Of a DNA stretch of 64,000 nucleotides, positions 26,785 to 35,609 are shown in pieces. How positions within the stretch are numbered: position 1 is the first letter of the stretch; the number at the start of each line of letters is the position of its first letter. The translations under genes and the position numbers were made by a program. Location: NCBI RefSeq assembly GCF_000591055.1, contig NC_020388.1, forward strand, positions 744,001 through 808,000, read 5' to 3'. Source of the stretch: Natronomonas moolapensis 8.8.11 (GTDB lineage: Archaea; Halobacteriota; Halobacteria; Halobacteriales; Haloarculaceae). A model generated the notes under the pieces. It ran no database searches and was not told where the DNA came from. It was given only the letters and a program-made list of their open reading frames with translations.

Positions 26785-28629
26785 ATGACGACAGCTACAC
26801 ACGTGACACGGCTCTTCGGGGGACCGGGAAGCGGGAAGACGACGGCCCTGCTCGACCGGGTCGACGAGATGCTCGACGACGGAGTCGACGTCAACGACAT
26901 CCTCGTGGTTTCGTATACCCGGGCCGCGGCCGCCGAGGTCCGCGAACGGCTCGGCGAACGGCTCGATCGGTCGCCGAAATCGCTCCGCAGCAACGTCTGT
27001 ACGATGCACGCGAAGGCCTACGAGCTCTTGGACCTCTCGCGGGGCGACGTCGTCGGCGAAAAGCACAAAGAGGCGTTCTGCGAGGACTACGGCATCGAAT
27101 TCGAGGACGAGAACAAATCTAGTCGGCGCCGGTCGGCCCGATCGACGACGCTCGGCAACAAGATCATCGCCACCTCCCAGTGGCTCCAGCGGACCGAACG
27201 CGACGTCGCGGACTGGTACGACGTCCCGTTCAAGTGGGACGAAGAGGAAGTCCGGCTGCCGCCGGAAATCGACGACAACGCCCAGACTGGCAACAAGTAC
27301 ACCCCGACGTGGCCGAGCGACGACGACCGCCTCGACATCCCCGAGGCGATCCGGGCCTGGCGGAGTTACAAGGGCGACGAGGGAGTCGTCGGATTCGCCG
27401 ACATGCTCGAACGCGTCAAACAGCGCTCGCTCCTGCCCAGCGTCGACCATCTCGTCATCGACGAGTTCCAGGACATCACGACGCTGCAGTACGGGGTCTA
27501 CGACGAGTGGAAACCGCACGTCGAGTCGGTACTCATCGCGGGCGACGACGACCAGGTCGTCTACGCCTGGCAGGGGGCTGACCCGAACCTCTTGCTCGAC
27601 GAGGACGTCGAGGACGACGTCGTGCTCCCGAACAGCTACCGGCTGCCCTCCCGAATCTTGAACGTCGTCAACACCCAAATCAGCCACATCGAAAAGCGCC
27701 AGGACAAAGACCTCAAGCCGCGCAAGGAAGGCGGCTCCGTCGAAGCCGTCCCCTCGCCGTCGATGCTCGACCTGGTCCGCAACGTCCGGATGACGGTCGA
27801 TCAGGACGACGACGGCAGCGTGATGTGTCTGTTTCGAGCGCGCTATCAGATGTTCCAGTTCATGGACGAGTTCATCGGCGAGGGGATCCCCTTTACCGCC
27901 CTCACCGACCAGCGGATGTGGACCGACCGCCTGCAGGGCTACGTCGACGCCATCGAGGCGCTGGACGACGGCGATCCGATCGACGGCCTTCAGGCCAGAC
28001 GCCTCGGCGAGATGCTCGCCGACAGCGCCTTCGGGACTGGCGAGCGCGAGGACTACTTCGACGCCTTCGAGGCGCTCGAGGACGCCGAGGGCGTCGATGA
28101 CCTCACCGACCTGGAGGTCGCCCCGGAGTTCGTCGACGAACACGCCCCCTTCGCCCCCGGCCCGCGCTCGGCCGCTGATATGCTTACTCGGGTGTCGAAC
28201 TTCCAGGAACGGTCCGTCGACGCCTACTTCAGCGGCGACTACCGTGGCACCGATCCGAACCGCGTCCGCGTCGGCACGATCCACTCCGCGAAGGGCCGCG
28301 AGGCCGACCACGTCTTCGTCGCGACCGACCTCACGGAGAAGGTCGTCGAGCAGATGGCCGCCTCCGTCGAGGACCCCGAAGCGGTCCCCGGCGAGGAGGC
28401 GTTCACGAAACGCTCCGACCCCATCCCCACGATGACCGACAACGAGCGACGGGTGTTCTACGTCGGGATGTCTCGGGCCCGCGAGCGGCTCGTGTTGCTC
28501 GAGGACCTCGTCGACGGCGCGCCGACGCTACCGATCGACGTTCTCCTGTACAACGAGCCCGTCGAGAAGTCCCTCGGGGACGTCCTCTCGGACGCCCAAC
28601 AGCAGGGTGCAGAGCTGAAAGCCGACTGA
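26785..28629 (+). CDS. UvrD/Rep-family DNA helicase
   Basis: A 614-residue SF1A helicase. Walker A GGPGSGKTT is at residues 12-20, motif Ia in VVSYTRAAAAEVRERLG, motif II DEFQD near 226, motif III GDDDQVVYAWQGAD, motif V GTIHSAKGREADHVF, and motif VI YVGMSRARERLVLL near 560. All motifs for 3'-5' translocation are intact, and the length is that of the haloarchaeal UvrD-like family. Roles in repair and clearing of the fork are inferred from the family. ATTTATA at about 26755-26761 supports a leaderless start. Confidence 0.92.
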   Translation: MTTATHVTRLFGGPGSGKTTALLDRVDEMLDDGVDVNDILVVSYTRAAAAEVRERLGERLDRSPKSLRSNVCTMHAKAYELLDLSRGDVVGEKHKEAFCEDYGIEFEDENKSSRRRSARSTTLGNKIIATSQWLQRTERDVADWYDVPFKWDEEEVRLPPEIDDNAQTGNKYTPTWPSDDDRLDIPEAIRAWRSYKGDEGVVGFADMLERVKQRSLLPSVDHLVIDEFQDITTLQYGVYDEWKPHVESVLIAGDDDQVVYAWQGADPNLLLDEDVEDDVVLPNSYRLPSRILNVVNTQISHIEKRQDKDLKPRKEGGSVEAVPSPSMLDLVRNVRMTVDQDDDGSVMCLFRARYQMFQFMDEFIGEGIPFTALTDQRMWTDRLQGYVDAIEALDDGDPIDGLQARRLGEMLADSAFGTGEREDYFDAFEALEDAEGVDDLTDLEVAPEFVDEHAPFAPGPRSAADMLTRVSNFQERSVDAYFSGDYRGTDPNRVRVGTIHSAKGREADHVFVATDLTEKVVEQMAASVEDPEAVPGEEAFTKRSDPIPTMTDNERRVFYVGMSRARERLVLLEDLVDGAPTLPIDVLLYNEPVEKSLGDVLSDAQQQGAELKAD

Positions 28630-28642
28630 CCGACGACCGGCC

Positions 28643-29461
28643 TCAGGCGGCCGCTTTTTCGATCTCGGCTTTGAGCGACGTGGTGTCGAAATCGTGGTCG
28701 GGGCGGAGCCCGACGAAATCGAGGAACTCGCGCGCCGCGAGTACCGAATCGGTCGAGTACGCCTCGAGTGCCGCGGCGACGGCCGCGTTCGCCCCGATGT
28801 GCGGCGCGAGCGAGGCCAACGCGCAGGCGATGTCGTAGGCTTTCGCGTCCTCGATGGCGCCCTCGCTGACGCGGGTGGCGTCGATGAAATACAGCGTCTC
28901 GACGCCCTCGTCGTCCGGGGCGACCAACACGTTCTCGGCTCTGAGGTCCCCGTGTGCGAGTCCGGCGGCGTGCATCGACACGAGATTCGAAAACAGCGTC
29001 GGCGCGAACGACAGCGCCCGATCGGTCGGGAGGTCGTCGAACGTCCGGAACGCCGGGAGGTACTCGAGGACCAACACGCCGAAGCCGTCGTGTTCGAACG
29101 CCTCGATCGGCCTCGGGGCAGCGATGCCGAGTTCCCGGATCCGTTCGGTCGCCGCCAGTTCGTGTTCGGCCATCTCCAGCGGCGTCGAGAAGCGCTCGAA
29201 GAACCCCTCCGTCCCCGAGGAGAACGCCCCCAGGTTCCGGCCCGTGGTCAACAGCGCGTGGACGAGCGTGTGCTGGTCGGCGATCACCTTTACGAACCAC
29301 CGGTCGGCAACGACACACGGGACCGACAGCCAGTTGTCGGCGTCGAGGCGCTCGAATTCGGCGTCTCCGGAGGCGTCCCCGAAGCGGTGGGCGACCTCCG
29401 TGGCGACCGACGAGAGCGCCGACTCCGGTACGCTCGCCCGGAGGAACCGACGGAAGGCCAT
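28643..29461 (-). CDS. RIO1/Bud32-like small protein kinase
   Basis: A 272-residue kinase-like protein. The ATP-anchoring Lys is probably K58 (WFVKVI). A conserved LEYLPAFRTFDDL follows, then the catalytic loop HGDLRAEN (H170, D172, N177) and the metal-binding D194 in FIDATR, the short DFG equivalent of RIO-type kinases. The sequence lacks the RIO2 winged helix. The substrate is unknown. It is convergent with the UvrD-like gene, and its upstream region is now occupied by an IS6 element 49 bp before the start, which may have replaced its promoter. Confidence 0.75.
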   Translation of the reverse strand: MAFRRFLRASVPESALSSVATEVAHRFGDASGDAEFERLDADNWLSVPCVVADRWFVKVIADQHTLVHALLTTGRNLGAFSSGTEGFFERFSTPLEMAEHELAATERIRELGIAAPRPIEAFEHDGFGVLVLEYLPAFRTFDDLPTDRALSFAPTLFSNLVSMHAAGLAHGDLRAENVLVAPDDEGVETLYFIDATRVSEGAIEDAKAYDIACALASLAPHIGANAAVAAALEAYSTDSVLAAREFLDFVGLRPDHDFDTTSLKAEIEKAAA

Positions 29462-29502
29462 TCGCTAGCGTTACGTACTGCCGCATAATAAACGGTGTCC
29501 CG

Positions 29503-30214
29503 CGGCCGGGGGCGGTGTTCAGATAAGGATGAAGGGTGAGGCGGTGCGTTTTTTGAGTGTCTATGCCAGAAAACGCCCGCCTCAACGACAATTTGGACGA
29601 GATCGACTTAGAGTTTGTTGAACGAGAAGCGACACCACGATTTCTGATGAAGCTTAGTATTCAGCTCCATCTCGCTGGATTATCACTTTCGAATACTGTT
29701 TCTATTCTTGAATTATTTGGTGTCAATCGTGCTCGGTCAACTGTGCATAATTGGGTTCAGAAAGCAGATCTACAGCCTGAGTCTGGTCAAAATCCGGATC
29801 ACGTCGCCGTTGACGAGACGGTGATCCGGCTCAATGATGAACAATATTGGCTGTACGCGGCTGTCGATCCTGAAACAAACGAATTGCTATACACAACGCT
29901 TGAGCCAACCACAAACAGCGTAATTGCTCACGCGTTCTTTGCTGAACTCCGCGAGAAACACGACGTAGAACACGCCGTGTTTCTCATCGATGGCTCGCAC
30001 TCATTGAAGGACGCTTGCCGCCGTCACAGTCTCGATTTCAAATATGAAAAACATGGAAATCGGAATAGCGTCGAACGTGTCTTTCGAGAGATAAAACGTA
30101 GAACTACCAGTTTCTCAAACTGTTTCAGCAACGCCGAAGCAGATACCGCCGACAATTGGCTTCGATCATTCGCCTTCGCATGGAATCAGCTTATCTGAAC
30201 ACTACCCGGCCGGG
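29503..30214. mobile_element. IS6-type insertion sequence, copy 1, with 8-bp target duplication
   Basis: The 696-bp element spans 29511-30206. Its ends are inverted: GGCGGTGTTCAGATAAG on the left and GGTAGTGTTCAGATAAG on the right, read inward. The 8 bases CGGCCGGG flank it at 29503-29510 and 30207-30214, a perfect target duplication of the length typical of IS6. The transposase is intact. The element sits 10 bp downstream of the purF stop. Its base composition is clearly more AT-rich than the surroundings. Recent transposition is the simplest reading. Confidence 0.93.
29563..30198 (+). CDS. IS6-family DDE transposase
   Basis: A 211-residue transposase. The first ~50 residues hold an HTH (LAGLSLSNTVSILELFG then NRARSTVHNW). 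The catalytic domain has D in HVAVDETVIR, D in VFLIDGSHSL and E in NSVERVFREIKRR, the DDE triad with the usual short D-E spacing of IS6. The stop codon lies within the right inverted repeat. The ATG at 29563 is chosen over the GTG two codons earlier. It is about 88 percent identical to copy 2 by hand count. Confidence 0.92.
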   Translation: MPENARLNDNLDEIDLEFVEREATPRFLMKLSIQLHLAGLSLSNTVSILELFGVNRARSTVHNWVQKADLQPESGQNPDHVAVDETVIRLNDEQYWLYAAVDPETNELLYTTLEPTTNSVIAHAFFAELREKHDVEHAVFLIDGSHSLKDACRRHSLDFKYEKHGNRNSVERVFREIKRRTTSFSNCFSNAEADTADNWLRSFAFAWNQLI

Positions 30215-30215
30215 G

Positions 30216-31688
30216 TCAGTCGTCCGCGACGCCGGCGTGGGGGTCCTCTATGTCCGGGCGGACGATATCCCGGTCCGTCGACTCGCCCTCGATATCGTAT
30301 GGGTACTCGCCGGTGACACAGCCCAGACAGAGGTCGGCCCGGGACTCCTCGAGCGCCGCCGCGACCGCGTCGATCGAGAGATACGAAAGCGATTCGGCCC
30401 CGACGTCCTCGCGGATCTCGTCGGTATCGCGCCCGGCGGCGATCAACTCCTCGCGGGAGGCCATGTCGATCCCCATATAACAGGGCGCGACGATCTCGGG
30501 TGCGCCGATGCGCATGTGGACTGCCTCGGCGCCGACGTCGTTCAGGAGCTTTACCAACTGCGTCGAGGTCGTCCCCCTGACGATCGAGTCGTCGATAACG
30601 GTGACCGTCCGGCCCTCGACGACGTCCCTGATGGGGTTGAGTTTGAGGCGGACGGCGCGCTCGCGGGCGTCCTGGGTCGGCATGATGAACGTGCGGCCGA
30701 CGTAGCGGTTCTTCATCAGTCCCTCGGCGAACTCCACGTCGGCCCCGTCGTCCTGGGCGGCCTCGGCGTAGCCGGACGCGAAGGCCCGCCCGGAGTCGGG
30801 CACCGGCAACACGACGTCGCTGTCGACGCCCGACTCCTCCCAGAGCTTCCGGCCGAGTTCGCGGCGTACGTCGTAGACGAGGTTGCCGTCGATGCGGGAG
30901 TCCGGGCGGGCGAAATAAACGTGTTCGAAAAAGCAGTGGGCGGTGTTGTCCTGTTCGACGAGTTGATAGGAGTCGAACCCGGCGCCGTCTTCCTCGAGGA
31001 CGACGAGTTCGCCGGGGCGGACGTCGCGGATCAAGTCGCCGTCGAGGACGTCGATCGCGGCCGACTCGGAGGCGAGGATGTAGCCGTCGTCGAGCTCGCC
31101 GATGCAGAGCGGACGGTTGCCCTGTGGGTCCCGGACCCCGAGTATCGTGTCGTCGTGGGCGATGGTCAGCGAGTAGGAGCCGTGAATCCGGTCCATCGTC
31201 CGCTTGACCGCCCGGATGAGATCGGCCTCGAGCAGGTTGCGCGCGAGGTCGTGGGCGATGACCTCCGTGTCGCCATCGCTGGTGAACGCGTGACCGCTCG
31301 CGGCGAGCTCCTCGCGGAGCTCGGCGGTGTTGACCAGGTTGCCGTTGTGGCTCAACCCGAGCGAGCCGGATTTGAACGACACCGAAAACGGCTGTGCACA
31401 ACAGGAGTTGACGCTGCCGGCCGTCGGGTACCGGACGTGCCCGACGCCCGTCGGTCCCTTCAGCGCTTCGAGGTCCCCCTCGCCGAAGGCGTCCCCGACG
31501 AGCCCCATCTCGACGTGGCTGTGCTGTTGGAACCCGTCGTGGGTGACGATCCCAGCGGACTCCTGGCCGCGGTGTTGCAGCGCATACAGCGCGTAGTACA
31601 GCGGCCGTGCCGCGTCTCGCCCGTCCAACGAGACGCCGACGACGCCGCATTTCTCCGTCGGCCCATCCGAGTGCCGCCCGTCTGGCAT
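30216..31688 (-). CDS. purF: Amidophosphoribosyltransferase
   Basis: The first committed step of purine synthesis: PRPP plus glutamine to phosphoribosylamine, 490 residues. The glutaminase nucleophile is the Cys in TEKCGVVG (residue 14), which must be exposed by processing of the short leader. N-terminal Ntn domain motifs include LQHRGQESAG and SHNGNLVN. The PRPP loop is VTVIDDSIVRGTTS. CLGC near the C-terminus matches the Fe-S ligands of the Bacillus-type enzyme. The ATG at 31686-31688 is chosen; a TTATAAA-like box on this strand at about 31743-31750 would give a short leader. An IS6 copy lies just beyond its stop. Confidence 0.94.
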   Translation of the reverse strand: MPDGRHSDGPTEKCGVVGVSLDGRDAARPLYYALYALQHRGQESAGIVTHDGFQQHSHVEMGLVGDAFGEGDLEALKGPTGVGHVRYPTAGSVNSCCAQPFSVSFKSGSLGLSHNGNLVNTAELREELAASGHAFTSDGDTEVIAHDLARNLLEADLIRAVKRTMDRIHGSYSLTIAHDDTILGVRDPQGNRPLCIGELDDGYILASESAAIDVLDGDLIRDVRPGELVVLEEDGAGFDSYQLVEQDNTAHCFFEHVYFARPDSRIDGNLVYDVRRELGRKLWEESGVDSDVVLPVPDSGRAFASGYAEAAQDDGADVEFAEGLMKNRYVGRTFIMPTQDARERAVRLKLNPIRDVVEGRTVTVIDDSIVRGTTSTQLVKLLNDVGAEAVHMRIGAPEIVAPCYMGIDMASREELIAAGRDTDEIREDVGAESLSYLSIDAVAAALEESRADLCLGCVTGEYPYDIEGESTDRDIVRPDIEDPHAGVADD

Positions 31689-31885
31689 ATCCGAAGCTCC
31701 GGGTCCCAACGACAAAAACCCACTCCATCGTGCCTGCTGCGCGGTTTATAACGCACGAAAGTATCCACGTTTGTGAATATTCAGCAGAGGGAGAACGCAG
31801 GCTCGCCCCGGCGACACCGACTATGTACCCACCCGAGGCCGCCGTGTCGACCGGAGAAAACGAAAGAGGAACGCTCGAGTGTCAG

Positions 31886-32059
31886 TTACTCGCCCTGTTT
31901 GGACTGCCAGGCGTAGTCGCGACGCTTGGCCGTCTTGCCGAAGCCACAGGACGCACAGACCTTCTTTCGGGAGTGATAGGACTTCTCGCCGCAGCGTCTG
32001 CATTTGACGTGCGTCGTCTTGTTCTTCTTGCCTTGGCTCGGGGTCCCAGCGCCAGTCAT
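31886..32059 (-). CDS. rpl37e: Ribosomal protein L37e
   Basis: A 57-residue large-subunit protein with a zinc ribbon: C20, C23, C35 and C38 ([25 protein letters not shown]), followed by RDYAWQSK. The length and basic composition are those of haloarchaeal L37e. Its ATG overlaps the stop of the LSm gene (ATGA), a conserved archaeal pair, so the two are cotranscribed and probably translationally coupled. Confidence 0.95.
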   Translation of the reverse strand: MTGAGTPSQGKKNKTTHVKCRRCGEKSYHSRKKVCASCGFGKTAKRRDYAWQSKQGE

Positions 32060-32241
32060 GGTTGTATCGAGACGACGTTATCGCCGCGGATAACGGTTAC
32101 GTTGTCGCCTTCCTCCAAGACGAGGTTCATGTGTTGGTCGTATCCGGAGAGGACGCCCTCGCGGGTCTCGCTGTCCTTGAGTGTCACGCGCACGTCGCTT
32201 CCGAGCGTCGCTTCGAGCACGTCAAGCGGACGGTCAGTCAT
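32056..32241 (-). CDS. lsm: Archaeal LSm (Sm-like) RNA-binding protein
   Basis: A 61-residue Sm protein, shorter than most, as in other haloarchaea. Sm1 is [19 protein letters not shown] followed by HMNLVLEEG, and Sm2 is [10 protein letters not shown], containing the RGDN nucleotide-binding motif. It should form a heptameric ring that binds U-rich or small RNAs. GGTATAAACGC at about 32263-32273, read on this strand, gives a leaderless start. It heads the LSm-L37e operon. Confidence 0.95.
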   Translation of the reverse strand: MTDRPLDVLEATLGSDVRVTLKDSETREGVLSGYDQHMNLVLEEGDNVTVIRGDNVVSIQP

Positions 32242-32314
32242 ACCCGAAGGAGCGCGTGCGAGCGGTATAAACGCACCGACCCGCGTCCGGCACCGCGGTT
32301 CGGGCGCACCGTGT

Positions 32315-33379
32315 TTATATACCGGCGTCGAACGGCGCGAACTCGTCGAGGCGGCCGGCGACCCCGGCGAGCAGCGACGCCGCGGCGTCGAGGTCGGCCT
32401 GGTCGACGACCTCGACGGGAGTGTGCATATACCGGTTCGGAATCCCGAGATTGAGCGCGGGCGTGCCGCCCGAGGACGTATAAAAGGCGTCGGCGTCGGT
32501 GCCGGTTCGGCTCCCCGCCGCCGCCAGTTGGTAGTCGATCCCCGCCCCGTCGCCGACGCCGCGAACGGCCTCGACGAGGGCCGGGTGGTTCGCGCTCCCG
32601 CGTGCGACGACCGGCCCGCCGCCCAACTCGACGTCGCTACCACGGACGCTCGGGGTGTCCGGGTGGTCGGTCGCGTGGGTCACGTCGACGGCGACGACGG
32701 CGTCGGGGTCCAACTCGAAACCGACCATCCGCGCCCCCTTGAGGCCGACCTCCTCTTGAACCGTCGAGACCGCGTACACCGTCGCGTTCGGGTCGGTCTC
32801 GACGACACGCCGGAACGCCTCGGCCGCCGTCCAGATGCCGACCCGGTTGTCCATCCCCCGCGCCGCGAGGCGGCCGTCGGCCAACTCCGTGATCGGCGTC
32901 TCGAGCGTCACCGGGTCGCCGACGTCGACGAGTTCCCCGGCGTCGTCGCCGTCCTCGACGCCGATGTCGACGTGTTGTTCGGCGATCTCGTCGTACTCCT
33001 CGCCGCCCGCGTCCCGGAGGTGAATTGCGACCTGTCCGATGACGCCCGAGACCGGGCCGTCGTCGGCGTGGACGGTGACGCGCTGGCCGCGCGTGACGGT
33101 CCGATCGGAGCCGCCGATCCGCGAGAGCTTCAGGAAGCCGTCGTCGTCGATCGCCCGGACCATCAGCCCGATTTCGTCGCCGTGGCCGGCGATGGCGATG
33201 CTCGGAGCGTCCACACCGCCCTCGTACACCGCGACCGCGTTCCCGTAGGCGTCGACGCGCGTCTCGTCGGCGTACTCCTCGACGTAGGACAGCCACCGTC
33301 GCTGGCCGTCGGTTTCGAACCCCGAAGGCGTCGATAGCGAGAGCAACTCGTCGAGGAAGGATCGTCGCGATCGGTCCAT
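32315..33379 (-). CDS. M42-family metallo-aminopeptidase
   Basis: A 354-residue cytosolic aminopeptidase of the tetrahedral (TET) M42 family. Metal ligands are H66 and D68 (AGHGDEIG), D177 (RGMDNRVG), E210 with catalytic base E209 (VQEEVGLKG), D232 (VAVDVTHATD) and H319 (NRYMHTP). All are present, so the enzyme should be active on peptides released by the proteasome. The start MDRSRRSFLDELL is preferred to an in-frame start 24 bp earlier. It ends 73 bp before the LSm gene on the same strand, with a separate promoter between. Confidence 0.9.
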   Translation of the reverse strand: MDRSRRSFLDELLSLSTPSGFETDGQRRWLSYVEEYADETRVDAYGNAVAVYEGGVDAPSIAIAGHGDEIGLMVRAIDDDGFLKLSRIGGSDRTVTRGQRVTVHADDGPVSGVIGQVAIHLRDAGGEEYDEIAEQHVDIGVEDGDDAGELVDVGDPVTLETPITELADGRLAARGMDNRVGIWTAAEAFRRVVETDPNATVYAVSTVQEEVGLKGARMVGFELDPDAVVAVDVTHATDHPDTPSVRGSDVELGGGPVVARGSANHPALVEAVRGVGDGAGIDYQLAAAGSRTGTDADAFYTSSGGTPALNLGIPNRYMHTPVEVVDQADLDAAASLLAGVAGRLDEFAPFDAGI

Positions 33380-33440
33380 ACAACCACTGTGGTCGCCACT
33401 CACATCAACGTCTCGACGTCGCGTCCCGGCCCGCCGTGGT

Positions 33441-33515
33441 TGATACTGACAGCCAAACGAACGGACACACGACGCACGAGGCGCACGCCGTTCGACGGCG
33501 CGACCGGCGGATCAC
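33441..33515 (+). repeat. Dispersed ~65-bp repeat, copy 2
   Basis: The partner of 9275-9342. It shares TGATACTG, AAACGAACGGACACACGA and GGCGCACGCCGTTCG followed by ACGGCGCGA and GGCGGATCAC, with a 7-bp GCACGAC-like insertion in the first third. It lies between the divergent M42 peptidase and small membrane protein genes. Confidence 0.6.
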
Positions 33516-33631
33516 TCGTGCGTCGGGGTCATCTGAGTTCGTTCATCAGTATGAGTCCGGAGGCCCACCGGACGCCACGCCGGCGTGGCTCCCGCCGGTC
33601 AATATAAATCCCTCGGCGATGAAAACGCGAT

Positions 33632-33877
33632 ATGGCCGAGTTCACGTTCCTCGAACTCCACTTCGAAGACTCGGATCTGACCGCGAATGCACCGTACAGC
33701 CGCGACGAAAAGGAGATCGAAGCCGGCGCGCTGCCGGCAGAGGACTCAGCTTCGAAGCGCGGGACGCTTCTCGCCGCGATCGTCGGGTCGTGTTTCTTGA
33801 TCGCTGTCGCCTACTTCGTCCGGACGCGGATCCTCGGCGGGGACGGGGGAAATCCGAACGGAAGCGCTAGTTCATGA
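33632..33877 (+). CDS. Small single-pass membrane protein
   Basis: An 81-residue protein with an acidic N-terminal half (FLELHFEDSDLT) and one membrane helix near 46-62 (LLAAIVGSCFLIAVAYF), then a short Gly/Asn tail. CAATATAAAT at about 33600-33609 is 27 bp from the ATG, so the transcript is leaderless. A perfect 16-bp palindrome (GCCACGCC/GGCGTGGC, 33574-33589) lies just before the TATA box and may be an operator. The function is unknown. Confidence 0.75.
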   Translation: MAEFTFLELHFEDSDLTANAPYSRDEKEIEAGALPAEDSASKRGTLLAAIVGSCFLIAVAYFVRTRILGGDGGNPNGSASS

Positions 33878-34063
33878 GTTCGAACACACCTCCGTCTATT
33901 ATGTTTCGAGTATCAGGCTCTGGTACCGGGGTATCACAGCCCTGCTAACCCCCGGTGTGGTCTCGGCTTCCGGTTCGATGGATTCGATATCGTAGTACGG
34001 GGTCTACCGCCGACCGTCGACACACGGGTCACTTTTGCGTATCGGACGAGTAACGCGGGTGGA

Positions 34064-34972
34064 ATGGTACAGAACGTCGCCAGGGTGATGGCGGAGCTGG
34101 AGCCCGAGGACTTCCATCTGCTGTCGGGCATCGAACACGGGATGCGGTTTTCGCGCTGGGTCGCCCAGGGGAAACTCCCCGAGTTCTCGCGTCTCGATTC
34201 GGGGAGTATCGACTACCGGATCGACCGCTGTATGGACAGAGAGCTCCTCGAGCGGAAGACGATCCAGTACACCGGCTACCGGCTGACGTTCGAGGGGTAC
34301 GACGCGCTCGCGTTGCGGACGTTCGCGGAACGGGAGACGATCGACGGCGTCGGCGCGCCGCTCGGCGTCGGGAAGGAAAGCGACGTCTACGAGGCCCGCT
34401 CGTTTCAGCCGCTCGCGCTGAAATACCACCGCGAGGGCTACACGAACTTCCGGGCGGTGCAAAAAGAGCGCGAGTACACGGCCGACAAGGAGCATCGCTC
34501 GTGGCTCTACACCGCGAGGAAAGCCGCCGAGCGGGAGTACGACGCGCTCGAGACGCTGTACCCCGACGTGTCGGTGCCGCGGCCGGTCGACCAGAACCGC
34601 CACGCGATCGTGATGGAGCGGATCGACGGCGTCGAACTCTCGCGTGCGGAACTCGAGTCCCAGCAGGTCGTCGGGGTGTGTGATCTCGTCTGCTCGGAGA
34701 TGGCGGCGGCGTACGACGCCGGCTACGTCCACGCCGATATGAGCGAGTACAACGTCTTCGTCGCGAGCGACGGCGTCACCGTCTTCGATTGGCCCCAGGC
34801 CGTCCCGGCGGATCACGAGAACAGCCGTGAGTTGCTGCGGCGCGACGTTGCCAACGTGTTGGGTCACTTCGAGCAGAAGTATCCCCGGGAGACGCCCGAC
34901 ATCGACCGCGAGGCGCTCACCGAGGCGCTCGTGGATGATTCGTTCGACGGAATCCGAGAGTTCGCCGAATAG
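34064..34972 (+). CDS. rio2: Serine/threonine kinase Rio2
   Basis: A 302-residue archaeal Rio2, an ATPase/kinase of small-subunit maturation. The N-terminal winged helix (1-~85) carries TGYRLTFEGYDALALR. The P-loop region is GVGKESDVYEA, the ATP Lys is K120 (LALKYH), the catalytic loop HADMSEYN (D225, N230) and the metal Asp D242 in FDWPQAV. All catalytic residues are present. A leaderless start is plausible but its TATA box is weak. The next 640 bases downstream hold no confident gene. Confidence 0.93.
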   Translation: MVQNVARVMAELEPEDFHLLSGIEHGMRFSRWVAQGKLPEFSRLDSGSIDYRIDRCMDRELLERKTIQYTGYRLTFEGYDALALRTFAERETIDGVGAPLGVGKESDVYEARSFQPLALKYHREGYTNFRAVQKEREYTADKEHRSWLYTARKAAEREYDALETLYPDVSVPRPVDQNRHAIVMERIDGVELSRAELESQQVVGVCDLVCSEMAAAYDAGYVHADMSEYNVFVASDGVTVFDWPQAVPADHENSRELLRRDVANVLGHFEQKYPRETPDIDREALTEALVDDSFDGIREFAE

Positions 34973-35609
34973 CTCGTATACTGCGATACGAAATCGGCTG
35001 GCGAGACTCCACAGAGTTTCGAAGGATGGACTAGATTTATGAGGAATCTCCACCAGCTTGTGGGCCGCTTCTCCAAATCGGAGAACATGTAACCGACCCC
35101 ACCCACCCTACTTTGCTCGGCCCTGCGGTCTCGCTCGTTGAGGGTGGGGCCACCGATAGAGCGAAGCTCTATCGAGGCCTCGAAAGGCTTTGCCTTTCGG
35201 TGGCTTTGATGTGGTTCTCGCCTTCAGTTGGCGCGACGGGGAGTCTTTTGCGCCCCGCCTACCGGACGCCCTTCGGGGTCAACAAACCCACCATCCAGGG
35301 CCGGGCTACTGCGGCCCGTACTGCGCGCCACTTGTGGACGCACAGCACTAATTGTCAGTACGATATGGTGCAACACAGTGGTTGCGAAAGCTCGTGTCGG
35401 CTTCCTCTCCGGCCTACTCGCAGGGGTCCCGACTGAGCGTCGGGACTCTCCGCTCCTTGAGGCCGGAGGCTCCGCCTCGAAAACTGCTGACTTCCTTTGG
35501 TCGGGTGGAATCAGCGCTGGGACGACCATCTCGACACACTCACCGGCGGTCAACACGGGCGCGTAGTCCACAGACCAGCGCTAATCTTTTGTATGACTGA
35601 ATCAAAGTA
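34973..35609. other. Hairpin-dense intergenic region without a confident gene
   Basis: No frame here has a start, composition or motif I can support, and there is no tRNA. It instead holds a run of perfect inverted repeats, listed separately, between rio2 and vapBC. It may be a degraded IS200/IS605-type element, a structured RNA, or both. Confidence 0.5.
35102..35478. repeat. Cluster of perfect hairpins (candidate structured RNA or IS end)
   Basis: CCCACCCT/AGGGTGGG pairs 35102-35109 with 35141-35148. GCCACCGA/TCGGTGGC pairs 35149-35156 with 35197-35204 and encloses CGATAGAGC-GAA-GCTCTATCG (35154-35174), CGAGGCCTCG (35173-35182) and CGAAAGGC-TTT-GCCTTTCG (35181-35199). Further stems are GGGCCG/CGGCCC (35298-35303 with 35312-35317), GTCCCGAC-TGAGC-GTCGGGAC (35426-35446) and GAGGC/GCCTC (35459-35463 with 35474-35478). 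No promoter is obvious. Confidence 0.6.

Noticed and set aside
35224-35571. Minus-strand 115-codon frame before vapB
   Set aside because: It runs through perfect hairpins, has no recognisable fold, and its composition resembles other shadow frames. A decayed transposon gene cannot be excluded.
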